From contig JBAJFG010000604.1 in the NCBI GenBank assembly GCA_037903475.1, forward strand, positions 925,001-989,000: 64,000 bases of DNA, given 5' to 3'. Numbering within the stretch: position 1 is the stretch's first letter; the number at the start of each line of letters is the position of its first letter. Source of the stretch: Ancylostoma caninum (Eukaryota; Nematoda; Chromadorea; Rhabditida; Ancylostomatidae). This document shows positions 20,901-32,900 of this stretch, one piece after another. The position numbers and the translations under genes are program-made. Under the pieces are notes generated by a model that was given only the letters and a program-made list of their open reading frames with translations, was not told the DNA's origin and made no database searches.

Positions 20901-23900
20901 CGATTGGGCAAGACAGACACATTCTCAATCCGTGGACCCTTATGCGCTCTCCCCACTACTGGCGTACCTATTCTCCATCCGTGGACCTATATCCTAGCGT
21001 TTTTCCCACTACTGGGCCGCGGCAGACCCCATCCTCCATTCGTGGGCCCTCATTCTAGCGTATTTCTTAATATTGGCCACGACGGGTTCTTTCTTCATCC
21101 GTGAGCCATTACCCTGGCGTTTTCCTCATTATTGACCACGGCAGACCCATTCTTCTTCGTGGGCCCTTATCCTGGCGTTTTCCCGACTACTGGCTGCAGG
21201 CAGACCTATTCTCCATCTGAGGACCCGTATACTGACTTTTTCCCCACTATTGGGCCGCGGCAGACCCATCATCGATCCATTGCCCCGTATACTGGCGCTT
21301 TTCTCACTACTGGGCCACGGCAGGCCCATCCTCCATTCGTGGGCCCTCATCCTGGCGTATTTCTTACTGTTGGCCATGACGTATTCTTTCTTCATCCGTG
21401 GGCTCTTATCCTGGCGTTTCCCCCACTACTGGTTCACGGTAGACCCATTCTCCATCCGTGGACCTGTATGTTGGTGCTTTCTCCATTGTTGGGGCACGGC
21501 GGACCCTTTCTCGATCGATGGATTCCTATCCTGGTGTTCTGCTGTTTTTTTTCTGAATTATGGAGCCCCGGCACATTTGCCCGTCATCAGTGCACCCGCA
21601 CTACTTGTAAATCTTGAGAACAATGGAAGAAAGTTAGGAAATATTCAGAGTTTGGTCAATTGCAGGTGTTTTCAGGAAATGTCACAACAGCTTAGGCTGT
21701 GCATTGGATTGTACCATCCCTGTTAGAAACACTAATCCTAGGACTCATAATCTCTGCGGGACCTGAGAATGCGCCAAACGTACATCCTCAAGGACCGAGT
21801 GCGGCCCGTCGCTGCGTGACCTCTCAGGATGCTTATCCATCCATTCGAGCAGTATCACTTCCAGTGCACCGTGATTCCTGGTGGGTACTGCTAAAGCGCC
21901 AACAGAGGGGGCTACTCTGCTCCGTACACTGCTGTTACGCAATGTCAAGTTGTTGTAAACACTGCCTCGCCCGGAGGGGTCGAGACCGCTAGAGTAGGGT
22001 CCCGCCACGAAACCCTGAAAGCACTGTCTAAACCTCTCGCTTTTATCATTGGAGACTGTATCCATTTTTCCATCAGTGCCGCCCTTACGGTGCTTTGTTA
22101 AGAGGATCATGATATCGCCAATATCATGATAAGGGCAATTTATACTGGATGCGTACGACTGACGCGCGTGCGTCTATATGATGAAGAATAGGGCCCAGTC
22201 GCATTGAAGTCGCATCGCAGTCGCAGCTCAGACGCACGCGTTCATGGCCTCGCGGCGGCCGCGCTTTCTTTTCATTGAGGATGTGCATGCCGTGTTGACC
22301 GGTCTTCATGCAAAATCCCTTCCAAATGGATGCGTGCGACTGATGCGCGACTGACGCACGCAGCTGGTGTAAATTACCCTATAGGGGCCGGTAGCTTCGC
22401 ATTTCTTCCCACCACATTTACAATGTAAGCTTCTCCTCATTGGGTTTTCACTGCTGTCGTGCTTCGCATGCTCGTGTGCTTGTTGGGGGTTCCCGCTAAA
22501 GAATTTTTTTTCAGGTTTCAATGATATTGTTCTATCTCTTCCTTACAAATATGTATATGTAGTCTTTCTTCTCACTTCTGCTCATATGCGGTTCCTTTGG
22601 TATCATACTGCATATCAATTTTACTGTGGTGACCCTACTTCCGTAGAGCAGCAATACAATACTCGGTGAGAGAATTTGTGTTCTTGCAACTTCCTTACTC
22701 ATATAAATTTCGTTTTGAATCATGGTCAGGAATACATTTTCCCACTTATGAGATCCACACAAGTGAATCGCGCAACTACGCGGTTCATTGTGTCGATGCT
22801 TTTCCGTTGTCGATATTTGAAAACCAAGCTTTTAATCAATGGCCGTTCGAGGGAAGGTAATGACTGTTAGTAGTATCACATTGCAGCTTCTTTGAGTAAA
22901 ATATTCAGTCCAATGTTTTGGACATCTTTGAATGGCAAAGGGATACTCATAGCACAGAAAGATAGCTAGAATGTTTATGAATTTTACCGGAATGGGATCA
23001 ACTTTTAAGGACATTCATTGTTAAGATTTCTCTCGCCACAGAATATTTTTCCGATTCTGCCACGTCGGCCAAATCGAAGAGACTATTTTCAACACCAGGA
23101 ATAATTACTAAAGCTATCAGAAAGAGATTAACTGCAAAAAATGTTGAGAAGCTATTTCTTCTTCGATATAACGCTGCGTTGCATAACGACTTCCAATACA
23201 ATATCATATTCTTCAATATGAATAAAGAAGTTCTTGTGTACCAGTGTTTCGTTACGTTATTAAGTTTCCTCATCATTATGTAGCGAGTATCTTTGAGCTC
23301 AGAGGAGGCAAGCATTTCATGGACTAGCATTTGATTGGTGTTATCCCTTGTGCATTCCCTAGACATTCCAGTTTTTGTAGGGGCATGGCATGCTTGTTAT
23401 AATCTGTAGAATGTGCGGGATTTGGGTGCGACTTAATTATTATGCGGTTACTGTTCAATCGAATAGCAACCAAGCAGCAATCAGCAATTACACAGCAATT
23501 AGATGGCTGCCAAAACCTGCTCGTATTGCGGATTGGACACAGTTGATGTGAGACAATCACAGAAATCATGCATGAATACTACAAAGAGCAAAATTTTCGT
23601 CACGCAACTCCCTGTGCGTGATACGGTTCTCAGTGAGGGTTTTAACCGATCCAAGCGCAGAGCACGTTTTTACATGGCAGTTAAATAGTGTGAACTGATC
23701 CAGTGAGTTTTGGAAGCGACTAACTGCATAGATCAAGCAAGATGAGTTTTCAAAAGCATAAAGGTCATTCAGGAAAAAAAGCGGGGGGGGGAGGAGGTGT
23801 ATCACCGTGAAGGAAAACGAGTTGGTGATTTCCCGCCCTCCACCATCAATTTCCTTTATCATCCTTCCTCACGTTCAAGTTGTAATTTTGAAGTCATGCA

Positions 23901-26900
23901 GGGTGAAAATGCGCGAAAAGTTAATGAACCAGCTCTGAAGGGTGGGAATACAGTTTAAATACACTAATCGCACAATCCTTTCACACTCCGTTTTCCCTCA
24001 TGCTGATAAATATCAGAGTTTTTGCATCGTAAACATTCATTATCACTCATTGTGAACGAAATTTTGCGTTTACCAACTATCATCAAAGTAATTAAACTCA
24101 CGATTGTCTTGAAGTAAGTAATTATCTGTGGTGTAGCAACCCGACCTCCAAATCCTGTGAAATAGCAACTAAGAATTAACGGCTAGGTAAGAGAGTATAG
24201 GTGAAAGATCACTGCATAAAATACCAATTATCTGAGATATGCTGCTCACAACTCCGATGAAGTTCGGAGCAAGGGAGAGAAGACTTGTGAGAAATCCGCT
24301 AATGGACAGCCCGAATGCTGCTCCGATTGTGGAAAGTAGTAGTAACGCGAGACCATGAGTGGAGCAGTCTACTCCAAAGGCAAGAATGAAGAAGCAGATT
24401 GACAAAATCAGCATGGCTAAAATAGAAAAGATTTTTCAGAATATTAGCCCTGAGCTAACTTAATATTAGACATCAAAGTGAGTATCTGGTTAATTTTTTT
24501 CAAACTCATTTTTCCATTTCGAGATATTATAATAACCAGGAAGGAAACTCACATAAGACCTGAGAAAGTTTAACAGTCTGGGTAGCAGTGAGCACTTTCT
24601 TCTGTTTCAAATAGTCCATCGAGAATCCCCAAACAAGCTTTGAGATCAGGTTAAATGTATGTGGAAGCGCGGTGTAAAAGCCGTTCTGAAGAGCATTGGT
24701 CGGAAATCGAGGTGGTTCAGTGGGAGTCAGATTCAACGGACCTGCTTCACTTCCAGCATTAACACATCTTTGAAGTAAACGGGAATATAAACGAGAATCA
24801 TGGCAATCATCATATTCCCGACAATACTAGAGTAAAGTACAACAAGCAAAGGAGCAGAGGTCGCCATCGATCGCCATGGTATAACCTGAACACACCATCA
24901 AACATTTAGGAAGTGTAGAGTAATGTTTGTGGAAGGCAGAAAGAACCTTCTTCTGACGTTTCACTTGCTTTTCGGGCAGATGGTGCTGTAGGTACACCAC
25001 TTCGTGATCACTTATCCACTTTGAATTGGCTGGCGAATTGTTGACAGTGAAGTGCCACACAGCACACCAGAGGAAGCCCAATATTCCTAGAGCCAAAAAC
25101 TTCAAGCATACCGCTCGGTAACTTCTGCTGGGAAAAATTTAAATGTCCGCAGCTACCTGAGCAATAAAACACAGCTGGCCATCGAAGATCGCTCGCGCAG
25201 AACTCAGCAGCCACGGGATTACCAATGATTCCTTAATAGAAATTCAAGTTAGTTAGCTGAAAGTTCCTAGCTGATGTCAACAACTCTCACCAGCCAGTTG
25301 GTTGCCTGATGTGAATACGGAAGCTGCAGTACTCTTCTCGTGTAAGGGAATCCAACTCGTGATCATGCCATTTATGCCGGGAATCATCATACCCTCAAAA
25401 TAGCCTTCTCCATAACCCACTTCTTTCAGTGATGAGTGTTTTGTACCTCTCCAACTCCCATAAGAAACCTCAACATCATTACTGCTACAGGTCCCAACTG
25501 CTCGGCACACAACGGCATCAGAACACTTGCAGTGGAAAGCAGAAGCACAGAAATCATCAGTAAGTGCCGAATACTGTATCTGTCGATGGCGAGACCACTT
25601 GGCAGGGTAGAGAGCAAACCTCCTGGAGATAGTTAGAGCTTAACATTTCAAGAACTCAAACAAAGGCAGATGTATACATAGGCAAACAAGGCCTATTGAG
25701 AATCCGCGAGACACGCTTTATTAAAGTCAGCATTCACTGATATTTTCCCTTCCCCCGATCTTGAGCGAATGAACCAAACGTGTTCTCGTCTTCGCAATAT
25801 GAGCACTTTTCTATCACGAATAATAACAGATTCTTTTAGGATCAGCGTGTTAGGCAGTAAATTTTTAGTGTTTTCGGCCCTGAGCTCTAGAACCCCATTC
25901 ACTTCCTGTTTACTTATGATTGATCCCTACAATTACTTCCTTCATCCAGAACCTGGGTAAAGCACGGGGTGCGAATCCGCGGTTTAAAATACGTACCCCA
26001 CTCCCTCCCCCTCAATTGCTTCTTACCAACTCTCCTACTAAAGTTTGCTTCTGGAAAGCTTCCGGGCTTTTGTACTTACTAGCGCCTCTACGGGTCGCCA
26101 GAAGGTGGGGTGGGGCAGCCACTTGAGGTATGTGCAAAGTCCACGCCTACGAAATCTTCGGAAAATTGAAGCAGAAACAAAAATAAAACTGAATGAGCTT
26201 GACTAGGAAATCCTCTTTATGAGTTTGTGTGTGTTCTACCATTTTGGTCGCTCACTCTCAACACTACGCGAGGATATCCTCCAGATGAATCTAGTATACT
26301 TCAAGTTGAGGTTGGGATATTCCAATGGACAATGGCCTGCTTAGATATCTAGGATGAAGTAGAGGTGGTCGCTTGAGAAACAAATGATGTGAGGAAGAGA
26401 GTGGGAAGCAAAATTACACTCGTACCAGGAAAAAAGAACAAATAGGGGCTGAAGCAATCTTGCAAAAGCAGTGAACCCTCTGCATAAGGCCAATTAAAAT
26501 TTTAGCATTTTAAGATGCTTATGAACATCTATCTCACTCATCGAAAGTTCGCGTTTTCTCGCCATTTGAGCGCCAGCGCACATCGACGTGGCCGTATCTT
26601 GGCGTTTCCCACAATTTTAGGCACAGCACACCCCTTCTCCATAGGTAGATCCTCACCCTAGCGTTTTCCACATTATGGAGGGCGAGCACATCCTTCGTAT
26701 TTTGGTGGACCCACATCTTAGAGATCTCCCATCCATTGAGAAAGAGCAGACCAATCCTCCATCGGCGCACCTTTGTTCGTGGGCTTTCCCAGCTAATGGA
26801 CTATGGCTGAGCAATCCCTCGTCTGGAGATCCGCATCTGAGGGCGCTCTTTTTCCTCAATGAACCTACACCTTGGCGTTTTCCAAGTTATTCGGCCACAG

Positions 26901-29900
26901 TGAACCCCTCGTCCATCCGCGAGACCATATCCTGGAGCTCGCTCAAACTTTCACAGCAGACCCATCCTCCATCGGCGGACCCCCATCGTGGCGTTCCTCA
27001 CACCTGGGCCGCAGTGGACCCCTCATTCATCCACGAGACCATATCGTGGACTTCTAGCATGTGAAACTCCCACCAACGAATACCACTCATGGGAATAGAT
27101 GACTATTGCTATCGTGTTGGAATTCAAGCTCCGGAGCACGTAGTGAAAGTGAACGTCGAACGTAGCAACATTGTTTGACTCGGTTACTATTATTGACGAC
27201 GAGGTCTAAAAGTGATTAGTGGAAAAGGATCATAATTAGGTGGAGTTTCACCTGAGTGCTTCTTCGTCGATAAAATTTTCCACTATGAGAAAAATTTCGC
27301 AAGCCTAGTGCGCAATTAGAGAGTTTCGCAGAGTGGGCGGAATATGATACGGGAAGAATACTAGATACCGGCAGTGTATCAGATCGAATCAATGCACTGA
27401 GAGAGTCTGAAATCATTGCATTGCATAGAGCTCTTGAATTCAATTAAATTAATAATTAATTGTTTAATTAATTAGTAGTTAATTATTTGGTTGATTTAAT
27501 TTGTCACTCATGATCAATACCCCTTTCAAAATAATGCATGTACAGGTCAGCAAAAAATAACCAGAGCACCCCCCCCCTTTCTGCGGGATTTCAGGAATTT
27601 TTCGCATTTTTTCTTTTTCCCATTACTTCCTCACCTTTCCCAAACAATAAATACCAGCCTGATCCTCCGGCTAACGCCGGGCTCTCAGGCTTCTTTTCGT
27701 GTTCGCTTCGCTCTCATATTTTCAATGTCCTTACATAAGATTATACAGGCGGATGAACAGACACTATCCACAGAGAAGTATTCTTTACCGCAATTCATGA
27801 AACCATTGACCCACTATGGACACCTTCATTCCAACAATTTGTGGTAACGCATTTTGGTTCGTTGTGGTGGTCGTAAACAGTAAAAATTGACCGAGTAAGT
27901 GCAAATTGGGATTCGACCTGAACACCGGTGCACCCTCATATCACCTTTGGGACCTGGCTCTAGAGGTTCCTCCACTTTTGGACGCCGGCGCACCCATATC
28001 ACACCGTTGGACCCGACTTAAGAAGTTTCCTCACCTATGTACGCCGGAGCATCCTTATCACACCGCCAGCCTCCCTCTAACACTACACTAAGGCGTAACC
28101 CTCATACGTGTCATCCCTCGTCTGTCTAGTTCCTCCTCTTCGTTGTAAAGACACCCTATCCGTCTCTTTCCTTTTATACGGTTCTGTAATCACAGGCCTA
28201 TCTCATTCTTTCCAACAGTGTTGAAAACAACTGTCGGTCACTAACATGCCTGAGCATGGCTGAAGTGGCTGGAAACATCTGCAATTCAAAGTAAAAATCA
28301 AAATTTACCACATTTTCGTACATAACTCAACGCGCTGAACACAATGGTGTAGGTATTTTCTGTTTTTGGTGGCTGGTTCTCGTGCACACGCACACAGACA
28401 CATGAACTGCCAAATATAGGGGTATCAAAAAGTTTCCGGCCTCAACCTGTTTCATCCCTTTTTTCTCAAAACTTTGAGTGCGATCATGTAGCCTGAAGTC
28501 TTGAAAACCATGCTGCCAAATTTCATATTCTCAAGCTGACTCGTTCAAAAATAACTGCCCTTTTCTGTAGCCTAACCATAGTGAGTTTCACATGCTTTTT
28601 GACAGCGCACACTTCCACAGATTAGGAGTTGCGGTCGCTACCACATGAGAATGTGGATTCGAATTTTTGAAGCACATATCCTATAGTTTGAACTTTGCAG
28701 CAAGCAGCTATTTTCTGTCTGGAAATTTGAAACAGCATCTTCGAACGATGAGATTGGAAGTCGAAAGCGTCAAAAAGTAGGTTGTTGAAAGATGCTCTAG
28801 GTCATGTGAGAAAAGGAGCTCTTTGAACGATTTAAAAAATTCAAATCGAGCCATGAAAAGTGTATTAGTGTTGGAGATACCTATATTTTACCACAACAAA
28901 ATTCCGTCGCTGTCAACGTCTTGGAAGTACTCTAGGCCGGAAACTTTTTGATACCCCTATAAGAAGAAGTAAGATGGCAAGACAGTTGAACCAAGTTCAT
29001 CAGCACTATCATTATTTGAATGCATCGGGACTGAAAGTCTATGGCGTACGACAGTGGGTTGAAAAGTTTCCAAAATGACCACCAGAGTGTCAGTGTTTCC
29101 CAAACATTCCTATGCCATTGTACTGAGAAATTCTCCATAAGCAGTGACTATAAATATCAATTCGATCTGCAAGAGAGCCTGGCCTTGCCAGGTCCTTCAA
29201 GTAAGCTATTTCTGATCAAATTCAATTGGAGATGAGTACGAAATTCGCACGATCATTAAGTTTTTCCAAATAAAAAGGAAGACGTCCGGTGAACGGAACA
29301 CGTCCTATTCACTGACTTCGAAGATCCACCGCCATTAATTCCCTCCCTTGGTTTCCTAGCTTGGATAATCGAGGAAATAATTGATGCACAGAGGCAAACC
29401 CTTAACCATGTGCAGGCCGTCGAGAAAAAGCTATCATACCAGACACCGTGGAAAAATTCCTCGATGCGGAATTGGAGGACAGACGGATGATTGTGCGCAG
29501 AATTGAGAAGTATTTCAGCATTCTCTATAAGCAAACACTTTATATTTACAAAATAAATTGAGTCCAAGAAATCTTTTCAAAAGACCTGTGCCGCATTTGC
29601 CAGATTCAGAGCAGGAGCATGGTCTGAAGTGGACCACAGCGAAAAAATTGAACTGCACGTTTGGAAAGGAAACTGTTTGAAGTTCAAAACCGCGACTAGA
29701 AGTGAAGCTTAAGCTCAGCACTATATCATGTCTACAGAAATGCACTCAAAACGGTGGTTTAGATACTACGCAATCGAATGAATGAGAGAGAATTGCCTTT
29801 CATTGAGGTGAAATAGTGCTGGCTTCTGTTTTTGCTCATATTAGAGGGGTTTTAATAATTGTCACAGAAGGCTTTACTAGCTAATAATTTTGAATATTTT

Positions 29901-32900
29901 TTCTTAACTGTTGGAATGCCAATGCAGCGAAAATATTCAGGTGAGGAGGAGAAAAAAGTGCAGCATCTCTGCATTGCTATGAAAGTACATCCAAATGACA
30001 AGAGGAAGACCTCCTTTATGTCCGTTGATTCTCTATCGCTGGTTTCCTAACTCCTCTACCTTTCCTCAAAGCTCAAAGCCTTCTCGTCTAGAATGAAATT
30101 CGGACCAAATGATTGATTATTCTTGGCCTTATGAAGTTGTTTTGATGACCTCGGAGAAATCTTTGAAAGGGAGAGAATGAAAAGTCTAGAACAGATTAAG
30201 CCAAATATGCTGAGCTTCAACAGGACTGGGTTAAAAAAGTCGAGAACTGGACCTGAGCTCCTTTCTTCTCAATGTCATTCCCTAAACTTCTCAACCCACC
30301 TTCGTATAGTGTGAAAGCGTTATCCCTGCACAGAATAATTGTTCAATATATGTACATGAAAAAGCTTCGAAGAGCTCGGAAACTATGAGAAGAGGGTAGA
30401 TGCCCTCCTACTACCGCTGTCACATGTACGAAAATGTGGTAATTTTTGATTTTTGCCTTGAATTGCAGATGTTTCCAGCCACTTCAGCCATGCTCAGGTA
30501 TGTTAATGACCGACAGTTGTTTTCACTACATTTGGAAGGAATGAGATAGGCCTGTGATTACAGAACCGTATAAAAGGAAAGAGACCAGGGGTGTGCGGAA
30601 TTTCCCGTTTTCCGTTTTCCGCCCATTTTTGGCCTTTCGTTTTACGTTTTACGTTTTACGGGTTCTTAGCCCGGAAAACGGAGAATTCCGGAAACTTATG
30701 GGGGGAAACGAGGTATTTGTCTTCGGGATATTTCCCTATCCTGAAGAAGGTTCACGTGTTTCGATGCGCAATGTATATGAGTTCACAACAGTAGAGCCAA
30801 AATCGACGTCTAACCGCCATTTACCGTTTACCGCAATTTCGCTGGTCCTCATGATTAATCCAAATATGCCATACAAGTGCTCTGCTCTCCTCGAAATTCT
30901 CAAGAAAAAAAAACAAGGTTCCGCAGAAATGTGGGGTGAACTTATATAAAATTTCCATGAAACTGTGACGTGCCATGGTGAGGACATCAAGCATTCCTGC
31001 AAAACAACGCATGATGTAGGCTTTCCTTCATCTCAACAAAAGCATAAGGCTACATCACAATTGTCGCTGTTTTAGTCAGACGATGATCCCCAGCTACACA
31101 CTGGCGCCTTTGGCGCCTGATGTTTTGCGTGATATTTGGGGTGCTTCTGTTTCATGTTCCCCGCACTGTGTTCTTCTCCACCTTCCTCAATCGATAACTT
31201 GCTCCAACGGGATCCTCTGTGAATAACGTGATCCTCCCCAGATTGCAAATGTACAGTAGCGAGCAAAAAGATTGCAACTTTTGGTTTTCCATCTATAACT
31301 TCTTCCAAAGAAAAGCGTGGGAGTTCAAATTTTTATGGGAGTTGTAGATACCCATGCGAGATAGAAACGAGGAATAACCCCTTCACTCCTTTGACTTCAC
31401 GTTTTTTAAGAGAGAATTTTCTCTCAGCGGCATAAATCTGTGAATTGGCAGTCTGTGAATGTCTCATAAAATGACGTCTATCATTAGGATCTGACCACGA
31501 ATTGGTTCCTTGCAGCACAGCCAACCCGTATGTATTTGAAAATATGCATGCGCTGACCACTGGCCGACATCTACAAAGACTATGTGAGATTAGTTCAGCA
31601 CATTCATGCATGCATTCATTCATTAACCACCTTTTTGTCTGAATTTTTGCAGAATAGACCTGCTCTAAAGTAAAGCAAAGAAGTCGCACTTTTCATACCT
31701 TACAGTTTTTCGTCTTAGTAAGTAAGTTCAGTGAGAAATATGCTCATTGATTATATAATTCTGATAATCTCTCGTAACTAGGAGCAGGATAGATACTCCT
31801 CGATCTCCCTACATTCTAGACGTTTGAAGTAAGTACCATCAGTAGACTTAAAGTTACCTAATTACTTGAAAGAGTCACCACTTATGCTCATCAAGAAGAT
31901 ACTTAGGAAATTCAATGTTGAGGAGGACTTTTGGTCACAAACCTATGCTTGGGCGAAATTTCCCGTTTTACGCTTTCCTTTTCCGCCCATCTTTGGCCTT
32001 CCGTTTTCCGTTTTACGTTTTACGGGATTTAAAATTTTACTTCCGCACATCCCTGAAAGAGACGGATAGGGTGTCTTTACAACGAAGAGGAGGAACTAGA
32101 CAGACGAGGGATGACACGTATGAGGGTTACGCCTTAGTGTAGTGTTAGAGGTGGGCTGGCGGTGTGATAAGGATGCTCCGGCGCACATAGGTGAGGAAAC
32201 GCCCGGAGTCGGGTCCAACGGTGTGATATGGGTGCACCGGCGTCCCAAAAGTGGAGGAACCTCTAGAGACAGGTCCCAAAGGTGATATGAGGGTGCACCG
32301 GTGTTCAGGTCGAATCCCAATTTGCACTTACTCGGTCAATTTTCACTATTTACGACCACCACAACGAACCAAAATGCGTTACCACAAATTGTTGGAATGA
32401 AGCTGTCCATAGTGGGTCAATATTTTCATGAATCGCGGTAAAGAATACTTCTCTGTCGATAGTGTCTGTTCATTCGCCTGTATAATCTTATGTAAGGACA
32501 TTGAAAATATGAGAGCGAAGCGAACACGAAAAGAAGCCTGGGAGCCCGGCGTTAGCCGGAGGATCAAACGATGTTACTACGTTCGACGTTCACTTTCACT
32601 ACGTGCTCCTCGTGGATGAATGAGGGGTCCACTGCGGCCCAGGTGTAAGGAACGCCACGATGCGGGTCCGCCGATGGGGGATGGGTCTGTTGTGAAATTT
32701 GAGGGAGCTCCAGGATATGGTCTCGCGGATGGACGAGGGGTTCACTGTGGCCGAATAAGTTGGAAAACGCCAAGGTGTAGGTTCATTGAGGAAAAAGAGC
32801 GCCTGCGCCCAGTAATATGAAAAACGCTCTCAGATGCGGATCTCCCGACGAGGGATTGCTCCGCTATAGTCCATTAGCTGGGAAAGCCCAAGAATAAAGG

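Noticed and set aside
20615..21726. Several open frames of 140-160 codons in the 60-bp array
   Set aside because: Repeat by-products with periodic WSTADP- or GPRQ-like translations. No start or splice context.
22997..23145. Minus-strand hydrophobic exon after TTTTTTGCAG taken as the transporter's last exon
   Set aside because: The canonical C-terminal motifs (GTAEEWR, SGEVQHW) were found in phase at 17.7-17.9 kb, so this segment is not needed. Its own sequence lacks the family motif.
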